A stretch of 64,000 bases of DNA from Arenimonas maotaiensis (GTDB lineage Bacteria; Pseudomonadota; Gammaproteobacteria; Xanthomonadales; Xanthomonadaceae), in contig NZ_BMFO01000001.1 in the NCBI RefSeq assembly GCF_014638745.1, forward strand, positions 372,001-436,000, given 5' to 3'. Of this stretch, positions 36,038 through 44,205 are shown piece after piece; the stretch's first letter is position 1; each line of letters begins with the position of its first letter. The position numbers and the translations under genes are program-made. The notes under the pieces were generated by a model. The model saw only the letters and a program-made list of their open reading frames with translations, did no database searches and had not been told where the DNA came from.

Positions 36038-36684
36038 ACGCCCCAGGGGCCGCGGCGCTTGGCCTTGAACGGCGGCTGCCCGCGCCAATAGCGGATCAAC
36101 AACCAGCCGAACAGCATGCCGCCCAGATGCGCGAAATGCGCGATGCCGCCGCCGGTGCCGGTGACGCCCATGAACAGCGACAGCGCGCCGAACACCAGCA
36201 CCAGGGTGCGTGCCGACATCGGAATCGGCGGAATCAGCAGCATCACGCGCTCACGCGGGAACAGCAGGCCGTAGGCCAGCAGCAGGCCGTACACGCCGCC
36301 CGAGGCGCCGAGCGTGGGGCCGGCCGATTGTGGCACCAAGGCCGTGAACAGCAGCTGGCACAGGCCGGCGCCGGCCACGCAGACCAGGAAGAAGGTCAGG
36401 TATTTCTTCGGGCCCCAGAGGTATTCCAAGCGCGCACCGAACTGGTACAGCGCGATGCCGTTGAACAGCAGATGGGTGAAATTGCCGTGCAGGAACCCAT
36501 AGGTCAGCAACTGCCAGGGCTGGAAGCCGAGGCTCACCGGCAGGCCGTCGGCGCCGATGCCGACCGGATGCTCGCCGAACGGCCAGAGCATCAGCGGCAG
36601 CACGGCATCGCCGAGGAATTGCTGCGCCAGGAACGCGATGGCGAGTATCCAGAGCAGGTTGCGGGTCATCGGCGGCAGATGCAT
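36034..36684 (-). CDS. Rhomboid-family intramembrane serine protease
   Basis: 216 aa with six membrane segments. Rhomboids cut within membrane helices. The HxxxN motif is His71-Asn75, the catalytic Ser128 is in GASGG and the catalytic His186 in AHLGG, so all key residues are present. Start ATG 36684 has a plausible upstream GGAACTC; Met 36669 is an alternative. Its stop overlaps the convergent stop of the RapA-like gene by 4 nt. Confidence 0.88.
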   Translation of the reverse strand: MHLPPMTRNLLWILAIAFLAQQFLGDAVLPLMLWPFGEHPVGIGADGLPVSLGFQPWQLLTYGFLHGNFTHLLFNGIALYQFGARLEYLWGPKKYLTFFLVCVAGAGLCQLLFTALVPQSAGPTLGASGGVYGLLLAYGLLFPRERVMLLIPPIPMSARTLVLVFGALSLFMGVTGTGGGIAHFAHLGGMLFGWLLIRYWRGQPPFKAKRRGPWGV

Positions 36685-36727
36685 GCGGGAGTTCCGTGAT
36701 TGGCTGTGGATAGGATACCCGATTGCC

Positions 36728-37057
36728 TCAGTCCGGCGCCCACAGCAGCGCATCGAGGTCGGGACCGCTGCGCCGCAATTTGACGCGGCCGTTCTCGACC
36801 CGCACGCCCTCGGCGCGCAGGCGCTGCGTCTGTTCGGCGAACAGCGGCGAATCGGGCGGGAACGCGATCTGCCCTGAAGCGCGCAGCACGCGGTGCCAGG
36901 GCAGGTCGCCGTCGGACTCGGACAGGATGCGCGCGACCAGACGCGCGCGTCCGGGGAATCCGGCCGCCGCGGCGACGTCGCCGTAGGCCATCACCGTGCC
37001 GCGCGGAATCGCGCGGATGCGCCGGATGATCGCCTGCTTAATGTTTTTTTCACCCAT
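36728..37057 (-). CDS. Alkyltransferase-like protein (MGMT family, Cys replaced by Trp)
   Basis: 109 aa. The fold and motifs are those of O6-alkylguanine-DNA alkyltransferases (MAYGDVAAAAGFPGRARLV DNA-binding helix) but the active-site PCHR is PWHR at residues 53-56, so the acceptor cysteine is Trp54. Such ATL proteins bind alkylated guanine without repairing it and hand the lesion to nucleotide-excision repair. It is short because the usual N-terminal domain is missing, which is normal for ATLs. Confidence 0.88.
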   Translation of the reverse strand: MGEKNIKQAIIRRIRAIPRGTVMAYGDVAAAAGFPGRARLVARILSESDGDLPWHRVLRASGQIAFPPDSPLFAEQTQRLRAEGVRVENGRVKLRRSGPDLDALLWAPD

Positions 37058-37090
37058 CGCGGCGTAGCATAACGGAAAAGGAGGTGTGCG

Positions 37091-37501
37091 ATGCGGAGCT
37101 TCGAGCAAATCGCCGATTGGGTGGCGCAACACTACACGGTCACGCACATGGAGCCGTTCCTGTTGGCGCTGGAGCTCTCGCTCGACCAGGGCCGACGGCG
37201 GCAGAGCGTGTTCCTGTCGGAACTGATGGATGAAGACGGCGGCCGCGTGCTGCGCATCAGCACCGCGGTCGCCGACCGCGAACACAGCCGTGACGCGCTG
37301 GCGAAAGCCCTGGAATTCAACTGGCAGAGCCGCGCCGGCTATCTGGCGCTCGGCGAGATGGGCGGCCGCAGCTACCTGCACCTGTGCGAGAACCGGGCTT
37401 ATCCCGGACTCGACGCGACCGAGCTGGAGCGCGCCCTGCTGCGCATCGGCGGACTGGGCGACGGCATCGAACGGCAACTGCAGGGCGGCGACGCGTTCTA
37501 G
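37091..37501 (+). CDS. Hypothetical protein
   Basis: 136 aa, soluble with no membrane segment. The start SFEQIADWVAQHYTV and the pattern of alternating helices and strands (residues 25-100) suggest a small alpha/beta fold, possibly YbjN/type III chaperone-like, but I recognise no family with confidence. ATG 37091 has a GGAGGTG Shine-Dalgarno. Its last codons overlap the stop of the pit gene on the other strand by 4 nt. Confidence 0.55.
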   Translation: MRSFEQIADWVAQHYTVTHMEPFLLALELSLDQGRRRQSVFLSELMDEDGGRVLRISTAVADREHSRDALAKALEFNWQSRAGYLALGEMGGRSYLHLCENRAYPGLDATELERALLRIGGLGDGIERQLQGGDAF

Positions 37502-38628
37502 AAGCCGACGCCGTAGTGCTTGAGCAGGCGCACCAGGCCCCAGGCGATGCCGCCGGCGGCCGGAATGGTGAGTATCCAGGCCCAGATGATGCGCTCGATC
37601 ACCGAGAACTTCAGCGCACGCGGGTTCTTGGCGAAGCCGACGCCCATGATGGCGGTCGAGATGCTGTGCGTGGTGGACACCGGCATGCCGAAATGTGCGG
37701 CCACCGACAGGATGGTGGCGGAGCTGGTCTCGGCCGCGAAACCGTTGATCGGATGCAGCTTGACCATCTTGTGGCCGAGGGTCTTGATGATGCGCCAGCC
37801 GCCCATCGCGGTGCCGGCCGCCATCACCAGCGCGCAGGTCACCACGATCCATTTGTCGATGTCCTTCTCGCCGCCGCTGGGATGCAGGAACGACAGCCAC
37901 TCGGGCAGGTCCTTGAGGGTGCCGGACGCTTCCGCGCCGAAAATGGCCAGCGCGATGATGCCCATGGTCTTCTGCGCGTCGTTGGTGCCGTGCGCGAAAC
38001 CCATGTAGGCCGCCGAGCCGATCTGCGCTTTGCCGAACACGGCGTTGATCCAGCGCGGGCGCGACACGCGCGCCAACCAGCCGCCGGCCGAATTCATCGA
38101 ACTGATCAGCGCCATCAATAGCGCCATGATCAGCACGCCGAGCAGGAAGCCGGCCAGGGGCGAGGTCACCATCGGGATGACCACTTTCCACAGCAGACCG
38201 GCGTTCTTGGTCCAGTTCTCGCCGGCCTGCGACCACACCAGCGCGCCGAAATCGTTGTCGGCGGCGGCCACCGCCGCGCCGCACAGGCCGCCGATCAACG
38301 CGTGGCTGGACGAGGACGGCAGGCCGCGCCACCAGGTGATCAGGTTCCAGATGATGCCGCCGGCCAGGGCGCAGATCAGCACCAAGGAGCCGACATGCAC
38401 GACGTCGGTGTCGATCAGGCCGGAAGCGATGGTCTTGGCCACCGCGGTGCCCCAGAACGCGCCGATCAGGTTGGTGACCGCCGCCAGCATCACCGCCTGG
38501 GTCGGGGTCAGCACCTTGGTCGCCACCACGGTGGCGATGGAGTTGGCGGTGTCGTGGAAGCCGTTGATGAACTCGAACACCAGCGCGGTGACGATCACCA
38601 GCAGCAGCAGGACCAGGGCGAAGTCCAT
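37498..38628 (-). CDS. Pit-family low-affinity phosphate transporter
   Basis: 376 aa with about ten membrane segments. The two characteristic GFHDTANSIATVVATKVLTP (N-terminal) and FAHGTNDAQKTMG (central) sequences are Pit signatures for metal-phosphate/proton symport. Preceded by the DUF47 gene with a 10-nt gap, forming the usual DUF47-pit operon. A possible Pho box lies upstream of DUF47. Inner membrane. Confidence 0.93.
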   Translation of the reverse strand: MDFALVLLLLVIVTALVFEFINGFHDTANSIATVVATKVLTPTQAVMLAAVTNLIGAFWGTAVAKTIASGLIDTDVVHVGSLVLICALAGGIIWNLITWWRGLPSSSSHALIGGLCGAAVAAADNDFGALVWSQAGENWTKNAGLLWKVVIPMVTSPLAGFLLGVLIMALLMALISSMNSAGGWLARVSRPRWINAVFGKAQIGSAAYMGFAHGTNDAQKTMGIIALAIFGAEASGTLKDLPEWLSFLHPSGGEKDIDKWIVVTCALVMAAGTAMGGWRIIKTLGHKMVKLHPINGFAAETSSATILSVAAHFGMPVSTTHSISTAIMGVGFAKNPRALKFSVIERIIWAWILTIPAAGGIAWGLVRLLKHYGVGF

Positions 38629-38638
38629 GGCCGGATCC

Positions 38639-39268
38639 TCAGGAGTTCTTCAGGATGATGTGGTGCACCACGTTGCCGGCGTCGCGGCACTTGTCGATGG
38701 CCTTCTCCAGCATCTCGAACAGGTCCTTCAGGATCATGTAGCGCATCGGGTCGGTTTCGTTCTGGTAGGTGTCGCGGTACAGCTCGAGAATCAGGCGGTC
38801 GGCCTCGGACTCGATGGCCTGCATGCGGTCGTTCAGCGCCTTGCTGGTCTCGATGTTCATGCCCTTGCGCAGTTGGCCGACCATCTGCTCCAGAACCTCG
38901 GTGCTCTGCTCCAGCATCTTGGCGCGCGGCACGAAATCGACGTCGCCCAAGCGGTGCGCCGACAGGGTGAAGCGCTCGGCGAACTTTTCGACCACCTTGG
39001 GAATCTTGTACAGCACGTTCGACAGCGCCTCGATGTCCTCGCGCTCGAGCGCGGTCACGAAGGTGTTGATCAGCTCCTGGCTGATCTGCGCGGCCAAGTC
39101 CTTCTCGCGTTGGCGGGCCAGCTTGAACTTCTCCAGCGAACGTTGCTGCGGCGGCGTGGCCAGCAGGTCGGCCAGTGCCGCCGTGCTTTCCCGTGCGGCG
39201 GCGGCGCTGGCTTCCAGCAGGCCGTAGAACTTGTCGCCTTTGCCGAAGATGGTTTGCAGAGAGAACAT
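38639..39268 (-). CDS. DUF47 (Pit accessory, PhoU-like) protein
   Basis: 209 aa, all-helical, typical of DUF47/PhoU-like proteins which co-occur with Pit transporters and modulate phosphate uptake. Features include the LLEASAAAARESTAALADLL N-terminal helix and LERED-ALSNVLYKIPKVVEKFAE. It is first in the DUF47-pit operon, with a candidate Pho box 52 bp upstream. Confidence 0.85.
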   Translation of the reverse strand: MFSLQTIFGKGDKFYGLLEASAAAARESTAALADLLATPPQQRSLEKFKLARQREKDLAAQISQELINTFVTALEREDIEALSNVLYKIPKVVEKFAERFTLSAHRLGDVDFVPRAKMLEQSTEVLEQMVGQLRKGMNIETSKALNDRMQAIESEADRLILELYRDTYQNETDPMRYMILKDLFEMLEKAIDKCRDAGNVVHHIILKNS

Positions 39269-39319
39269 GGCGGGCTCCTGAACGGGCGGTTAATCGGGCT
39301 GGCGCTATTGTAGGCGAAA

Positions 39320-39338
39320 TATGACGCGATTGTGACAA
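39320..39338 (-). promoter_or_regulatory. Candidate Pho box upstream of the DUF47-pit operon
   Basis: On the minus strand TTGTCACAATCGCGTCATA contains TTGTCAC and GCGTCAT, two copies of a CTGTCAT-like element in 11-bp direct register, as in PhoB-binding sites. It lies 52 bp upstream of the DUF47 start. The second copy is imperfect, so the match needs testing. Confidence 0.4.
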
Positions 39339-39414
39339 CCGGCAACATAGTCCGGACGACCCCGGCCGGCATGGAGTATCCTATCGGCTGTGAACGGAAA
39401 AACCCGCCGCCTCG

Positions 39415-40722
39415 ATGCTTGAGCTCGCCGTCGTCCTCGTTTTGGTCCTGCTGAACGGGTTCTTCGCCCTGTCGGAAATGGCGGTGGTGACCTCCCGCAA
39501 GTCGCGCCTGAAACAGCTGGCGCAGGGCTCCAAGCGCGCCCAAGCCGCCTTGGAGCTGTCGGAACATCCGGAAAGCTTCCTGTCGGCGGTCCAGGTCTGG
39601 ATCACCCTGCTCGGCCTGCTGACCGGCTATTTCGGCGGCGAGTCGCTGGCCGAACGCATCCAGCCGGCCTTCGCCGCCCTGCCGGCCTTGGCGGATTACG
39701 CCCACATCATCGCCTACGCGCTCAGTTTCGGCGGCATCCTGTTCGTCTCGGTGGTCTTGGGCGAACTGCTGCCCAAACGCCTGGGCACCCTGCGCCCCGA
39801 ACAGCTGGCGGTGGCGGTGGCCCTGCCGATGCGCTTTTTGGCCACGGTCGCGCGGCCGGTGGTGGTGGTGCTGGCCGGCAGCACCCGTTTCCTGATGCGC
39901 CTGCTCGGCCTGAGCAACGTCTCCGAAGAGAAAGTCACCGACGAGGAGATCCGCCATCTCGTGGCGGAAAGCCACGAGCAGGGCATGATCGACGCCGACG
40001 AGCGCAACATGCTCAACCGCGTGCTGCGCCTGGGCGACCGCAGCGCCGAATCGCTGATGACGCCGCGCACCCTGATCACCTGGCTGGACGCCGACGCTCC
40101 GCTGGAAGAAAACCAGGCGGTGCTGCGCGGACAGCCGTTCACCCGCTACCCGGTGTACCGCGGCGACGACAGCAACGTGCTGGGCGTACTCGAATCCAAG
40201 ACCCTGGTCGGCCGCGAGTGCCGCAGCACCGACGAGCTGTTCGGCAGCCTGCGCCCGGCGCTGTTCGTCTCCGAATCGACCAACGCGCTCAAGCTGCTGG
40301 AGATCTTCCGCGAAGAGCAGCAGACCCTGGCCCTGGTGGTCGACGAATACGGCGACATCCAGGGCATGGTGACCTTGAACGACCTGCTCGGCGCCATCCT
40401 CGGCCGCATCCAGAGCCTGGAAAGCGACGAGACCGAACCGCTGGTGATCGAGCGCGACGACGGCAGCTGGCTGGTGGACGGCCGCCTGGCGGTCGAGGAG
40501 CTGCACGAACTGCTCAACCTGCAAAGCCTGCCAGGCGAGGATGACGGCGATTTCACCACCGTCGCCGGCATGGTCATCGCCCACTTCGGCCGCATCCCGC
40601 ACACCGGCGAGATCTTCGAATTCGGCGATTGGCGCGTGGAAGTGGTCGACCTCGACGGCGCCCGCATCGACAAGCTGCTGATCGGGCCGCGGCCGCAGAA
40701 CGACCCGGCCTTCGACGAGTAA
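39415..40722 (+). CDS. CNNM/CorC-family hemolysin-like transporter (HlyC/CorC type)
   Basis: 435 aa. An N-terminal CNNM (DUF21) membrane region with four helices (1-190) starts LVLVLLNGFFALSEMAVVTSRKSRLKQL. A tandem CBS domain pair (about 205-330, with RSAESLMTPRTLITWL and the DEYGDIQGMVTLNDLLGAILG motif) and a C-terminal CorC_HlyC domain (about 340-425) follow. Homologues are linked to magnesium or cobalt efflux. The substrate in this organism is unknown. Confidence 0.88.
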   Translation: MLELAVVLVLVLLNGFFALSEMAVVTSRKSRLKQLAQGSKRAQAALELSEHPESFLSAVQVWITLLGLLTGYFGGESLAERIQPAFAALPALADYAHIIAYALSFGGILFVSVVLGELLPKRLGTLRPEQLAVAVALPMRFLATVARPVVVVLAGSTRFLMRLLGLSNVSEEKVTDEEIRHLVAESHEQGMIDADERNMLNRVLRLGDRSAESLMTPRTLITWLDADAPLEENQAVLRGQPFTRYPVYRGDDSNVLGVLESKTLVGRECRSTDELFGSLRPALFVSESTNALKLLEIFREEQQTLALVVDEYGDIQGMVTLNDLLGAILGRIQSLESDETEPLVIERDDGSWLVDGRLAVEELHELLNLQSLPGEDDGDFTTVAGMVIAHFGRIPHTGEIFEFGDWRVEVVDLDGARIDKLLIGPRPQNDPAFDE

Positions 40723-40725
40723 GCC

Positions 40726-41337
40726 ATGAGCCACGAAATCAGCACCCGCATCCTGCTGCAGCAGCTGGCGTCCGGCCGGCCGGACGACGACCTGAGCTTC
40801 GAGCTGGTGCTGGACAGCTTCCGCCACCGCAGTTACGGCCTGTTCCTGCTGATCGTGCTGATTCCGGTGTTCATCCCGATTCCGGCCGGACAAGGCGCGT
40901 TCAGCGGCTTGCTGACCACCCTGATCGGCGCCCAGCTGCTGTGGCAGCTGGAGCATCCTTGGGTGCCTGCGTTCATCGGCCGCAAGACCTTCAAGCGCGC
41001 GCACGTGATCAACTTCCAGCGCCGCTTCGACCGTTGGCTCGGCTTCGTCGAGAAGCTGTGCAAGCCGCGCTTCGAATACGCCTTCGACCACGCCTGGGCG
41101 CGCGCCTTCAGCGGCCTGCTGCTGGTCGTGCTGGGCGTGCTGCTGGCGCTGCCGATCCCGTTCACCAACTACCCGTTCGGAATGATCGTGCTGGCCTTCA
41201 GCCTCGGCTTCATCGAGCGCGACGGTCTCCTGCTCGGCATCGGCTGGATCCTGGGGCTGGTGGAAATCGTGCTGCTGGCCGAATTCTCCGGCCTGATCAT
41301 CGGCCATCTGGCCGACCTGCTGCGCTACTTCTCCTGA
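40726..41337 (+). CDS. ExoD-family membrane protein
   Basis: 203 aa, four to five membrane segments. The IPGTI-like segment (LIPVFIPIPAGQGAFSGLLTT) and LPIPFTNYPFGMIVLAFSLGFIERDG blocks are conserved in ExoD, first linked to exopolysaccharide synthesis in rhizobia; biochemical function is unknown. It starts 3 nt after the CNNM gene and its 3' end overlaps trmJ on the other strand by 13 nt. Confidence 0.85.
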   Translation: MSHEISTRILLQQLASGRPDDDLSFELVLDSFRHRSYGLFLLIVLIPVFIPIPAGQGAFSGLLTTLIGAQLLWQLEHPWVPAFIGRKTFKRAHVINFQRRFDRWLGFVEKLCKPRFEYAFDHAWARAFSGLLLVVLGVLLALPIPFTNYPFGMIVLAFSLGFIERDGLLLGIGWILGLVEIVLLAEFSGLIIGHLADLLRYFS

Positions 41338-42068
41338 CGCAGCAGCCGCTGCGCGTCGGACAGGATTCCGCGCAGGATCTTGATTTCGCGCTCATCCATG
41401 CCGGCGCGCAGGAACAGCCGGCGCAGGCGTTGGGTCACCATGTCCGGCGAACGGCCCTTGTGGAAATCGATCTCGTCCATGAATTCGCCCAGATGCCCGA
41501 ACAGGCGCTCCATCTGGTCCAAGCTGGCCGGCGCCTCCTCGGCCGGCGATGGTGTGCGGCCCGCCTGCAGTCCGGCCTCCAGGCGCCGGAGCCGGATTTC
41601 GTAACTGAGCACCTGCACCGCCGCCGCCAGATTGAGCGAGGCGTAGTCCGGGTTGCAGGGAATGAACACGCGGCCGTGGCAGCGATGCAGCTCCTCGTTG
41701 TCCAGGCCCGTACGCTCGCGCCCGAACAGCAGGGCGACGTCGCCCTGCGCCGTGCGCGTCACCAGCTCGGCGGCGGCCTCGCGCGGCGACAGCTCGGGCA
41801 GGCTGACGGCACGGTCGCGCGCGGTGCTGCCGAGCGCGTAACGGCAGCCCTCCAGCGCCTCGTCCAGCGTGGCCACGACACGCGCGCCGGCCAGCACGTC
41901 GTCGGCGCCGGCGGCCAGCGCCAGCGCTTCCGGATCGGGAAAGCGCGAGGGCGACACCAGCACCAGGTTGGACAGGCCCATGGTCTTCATCGCGCGCGCG
42001 GCCGAGCCGATGTTGCCCGGGTGCGAGGTGCCGACGAGGACGATGCGGATGGGGTCGGCTTGGCTCAT
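41325..42068 (-). CDS. trmJ: tRNA (cytidine/uridine-2'-O-)-methyltransferase TrmJ
   Basis: 247 aa. SPOUT-family SAM-dependent methyltransferase that 2'-O-methylates nucleotide 32 in certain tRNAs. The TSHPGNIGSAARAMKTMGLSNLVL start and the FGRERTGLDNEELHRC and IPCNPDYASLNLAAAVQVLSYE blocks are diagnostic. It is divergent from suhB with a 135-bp spacer, as in many gammaproteobacteria. Confidence 0.94.
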   Translation of the reverse strand: MSQADPIRIVLVGTSHPGNIGSAARAMKTMGLSNLVLVSPSRFPDPEALALAAGADDVLAGARVVATLDEALEGCRYALGSTARDRAVSLPELSPREAAAELVTRTAQGDVALLFGRERTGLDNEELHRCHGRVFIPCNPDYASLNLAAAVQVLSYEIRLRRLEAGLQAGRTPSPAEEAPASLDQMERLFGHLGEFMDEIDFHKGRSPDMVTQRLRRLFLRAGMDEREIKILRGILSDAQRLLRQEK

Positions 42069-42203
42069 GGCAGGTCGTTTCCGGCTCGGGAATGAATGGT
42101 GGCAGGCGTCATCGGTTCAGGACGGCGGCGCTTTCGGGTATCATACGCGGGTGCCGCTGGACGGCATCGCGTTCTCATACCAACTCAGCCCAAGGGTAAT
42201 CCC

Positions 42204-43004
42204 ATGCAGAACCCCGTCGTCACCGTGATGGTGAAGGCCGCGCGTCAGGCCGGCACCGTCATTTTACGCCATATGAACAAGCTCGACAGCCTGAGCGTGT
42301 TCGAGAAATCCAAGCAGGATTACGCCAGCGAAGTCGATTCACTCGCCGAGGCCGAGATCATCAAGGAACTCAAGCGCGCCTATCCGCAGGCCGCCTTCCT
42401 GTGCGAAGAATCCGGCGCCATGGGCAAGGGCAAGCAGACCTTCGTCATCGATCCGCTCGACGGCACCTCCAACTTCCTGCACGGCATCCCGCACTACTGC
42501 GTGTCGATCGCGCTGGTGGAGAACGGCGAGCCGGTCGAGGCGGTCATCTACGATCCGATCAAGAACGAGCTGTTCACCGCCAGCAAGGGCAAGGGCGCGC
42601 TGCTGAACGACCGCAAGATCCGCGTCACCGACCGCCGCGACCTGTCCGGCGCGATGGTGATCACCGGCACGCCGCCGCGCGACCGCGGCCGCGTCGGCCC
42701 GCATCTGGACTTCTGCAAGGCGCTGCTGGGCACCGCCGAGGACATCCGCCGCACCGGTTCGGCCGCGCTCGACCTGGCTTATGTCGCCTGCGGCCGGGCC
42801 GACGCCTATTTCGAATCCGGCATCAAGGCCTGGGACGTGGCGGCCGGCATGCTGCTGGTGCGCGAAGCCGGCGGCCGGGTCTGCGACGTCAAGGGCCGCG
42901 GCGAGAAGATCCTCGACGCCGGCAACATCGTAGCCGGCAACGTGCGCGTCAATCCGCTGCTGCAGGCCGCCATCGCGCAGTCGGAATACGGCAGAAGCTT
43001 CTGA
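42204..43004 (+). CDS. suhB: Inositol monophosphatase family protein SuhB
   Basis: 266 aa. Mg-dependent phosphatase fold with Glu68/Glu69 (FLCEESG), the DPLDGTSN block at 83-90 and [15 protein letters not shown] near the C-terminus. SuhB also acts in rRNA antitermination in enterobacteria. ATG 42204 matches the family start. A candidate TATCAT -10 lies at 42138-42143. Confidence 0.93.
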   Translation: MQNPVVTVMVKAARQAGTVILRHMNKLDSLSVFEKSKQDYASEVDSLAEAEIIKELKRAYPQAAFLCEESGAMGKGKQTFVIDPLDGTSNFLHGIPHYCVSIALVENGEPVEAVIYDPIKNELFTASKGKGALLNDRKIRVTDRRDLSGAMVITGTPPRDRGRVGPHLDFCKALLGTAEDIRRTGSAALDLAYVACGRADAYFESGIKAWDVAAGMLLVREAGGRVCDVKGRGEKILDAGNIVAGNVRVNPLLQAAIAQSEYGRSF

Positions 43005-43222
43005 ATCCGGCCGCCGCGCGTGCGTGGGCGCGGCGGGTCCCGGCGGCATGTTCTGGAGTTTTGTTAATCGAATCGGTACAATCCCGGCCAGACCCATTAA
43101 AAAAACGACGGTCTGCCGGGGAATCTGAATCCGCATCCTGACGATGCGGCCTGCCGTTGACCGGCCGACGTCGACTTTGCCATGGGCAGCGCATCCATCA
43201 ACCAAGCCATAGAGGTAGCCCC

Positions 43223-43435
43223 ATGTCTGAGCAAAAACCCGCGCAATCCAAAATCCTGATGTTCTTCGTCTGTTGGTTCCTGGGCGTTTTCGGCATCCAC
43301 CGTCTGGTGATGGGCCACTCCAACTGGTGGCTGCAGCTGATCACCTTCGGCGGTTGCGGCTTCTGGGCCCTGATCGACCTGATCCGCATCCTGACCGGCA
43401 GCCTGAAAATGGCCGATGGCCGCGACCTGACCTGA
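43223..43435 (+). CDS. TM2-domain membrane protein
   Basis: 70 aa with two membrane segments. The FLGVFGIHRLVMGHSNW motif and a GGCGFWALIDLIRIL second helix define the TM2 domain. The function of bacterial TM2 proteins is unknown. It is the first of two adjacent TM2 genes and is separated from the second by a strong hairpin. GAGGTAGC lies before the ATG. Confidence 0.88.
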   Translation: MSEQKPAQSKILMFFVCWFLGVFGIHRLVMGHSNWWLQLITFGGCGFWALIDLIRILTGSLKMADGRDLT

Positions 43436-43444
43436 TCCGCACCC

Positions 43445-43470
43445 GCGGACCGCGCTCCGGCGCGGTCCGC
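43445..43470. other. Very stable 11-bp hairpin with UCCG tetraloop between the TM2 genes
   Basis: GCGGACCGCGC (43445-43455), loop TCCG (43456-43459) and GCGCGGTCCGC (43460-43470) are perfectly complementary. The loop fits a C(UNCG)G tetraloop in RNA. There is no T-run, so it is not a classic terminator. It sits 22 nt before the second TM2 start and may protect or separate mRNA segments. Confidence 0.55.
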
Positions 43471-43491
43471 CCTGCTCTGCCACGGCACGAC

Positions 43492-43818
43492 ATGAAAAAC
43501 GACAACGAAAAATACTGCACCGAATGCGGTGAGCTGATCAACATCAAGGCGGAAATCTGCCCGAAATGCGGCGTCCGCCAGGAAGCGCCGGCCAAGCCCG
43601 CGCCGGCCGCCGACAACAGCCGCTGGATCGTGGCCCTGCTGCTGTGCTGGTTCCTGGGCGTATTCGGCATCCACCGTTTCTACACCGGCCACATCGCCAT
43701 CGGCATCGTGCAATTGCTTACGTTCGGCGCCTGCGGCATCTGGACCTTGGTCGATTTCATCATCCTGGTCTCCGGCAACTTCCGCGATGCCGACGGCAAT
43801 CCGGTCAAGAACGGCTGA
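43492..43818 (+). CDS. Zinc-ribbon plus TM2-domain membrane protein
   Basis: 108 aa. An N-terminal zinc ribbon (Cys9xxCys12 and Cys24xxCys27; YCTECGE and CPKCGV), a short Ala/Pro linker and a TM2 domain with FLGVFGIHRFYTGH. Such zinc-ribbon-TM2 proteins are common in Bacteroidetes and proteobacteria with no assigned role. The following DUF2752 gene is typical company. Confidence 0.85.
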   Translation: MKNDNEKYCTECGELINIKAEICPKCGVRQEAPAKPAPAADNSRWIVALLLCWFLGVFGIHRFYTGHIAIGIVQLLTFGACGIWTLVDFIILVSGNFRDADGNPVKNG

Positions 43819-43861
43819 TTCCATACATCTGGGCGCCGCTTATCTGCGGCGCAACCGGGTG

Positions 43862-44131
43862 ATGGCGGCGGCGGTCGCCTATTTCGGCGCCGGCCTGGCG
43901 CTGATGCGATTCGGCGGCATCGACGTGCTGCCGCCCTGCGTCTGGAAACTGCTGACCGGCGCCGACTGCCCGGGCTGCGGCCTGACCACCGCGATGCTGC
44001 ACCTGCTCCACCTCGATCCCGCCGCCGCCTATGCCAGCAATCCGCTGGTGTTCCTAGTGTTACCGGCGGTCGGCGCCTATCTGCTCCGGGATTTCCTGCG
44101 CTTCAGCCGTAGCGAAGCGACGCAGGCCTGA
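43862..44131 (+). CDS. DUF2752 membrane protein
   Basis: 89 aa with two membrane segments. The PCVWKLLTGADCPGCGLTTA motif is the DUF2752 signature (CPGCGxTRA type). The family has no known function and often lies beside TM2 genes, as here. ATG 43862 (or GTG 43859) is chosen; no good Shine-Dalgarno is visible, and the upstream spacing of 43 nt suggests co-transcription with the TM2 gene. Confidence 0.8.
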   Translation: MAAAVAYFGAGLALMRFGGIDVLPPCVWKLLTGADCPGCGLTTAMLHLLHLDPAAAYASNPLVFLVLPAVGAYLLRDFLRFSRSEATQA

Positions 44132-44205
44132 GCCGCCCGGCCGGGCTTTTGCCCGCAGCCTGCCGCGGTGCCATAATCAGGACACCCATCCGCCGGGAGA
44201 CGCCC

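Noticed and set aside
36728-37057. Functional O6-methylguanine-DNA methyltransferase
   Set aside because: The acceptor cysteine is replaced (PWHR), so no self-alkylation repair is possible.
39070-41307. Long minus-strand reading frame opposite the CNNM and ExoD genes
   Set aside because: Glutamine/valine-rich composition and no motif; the opposite-strand genes are clear family members.
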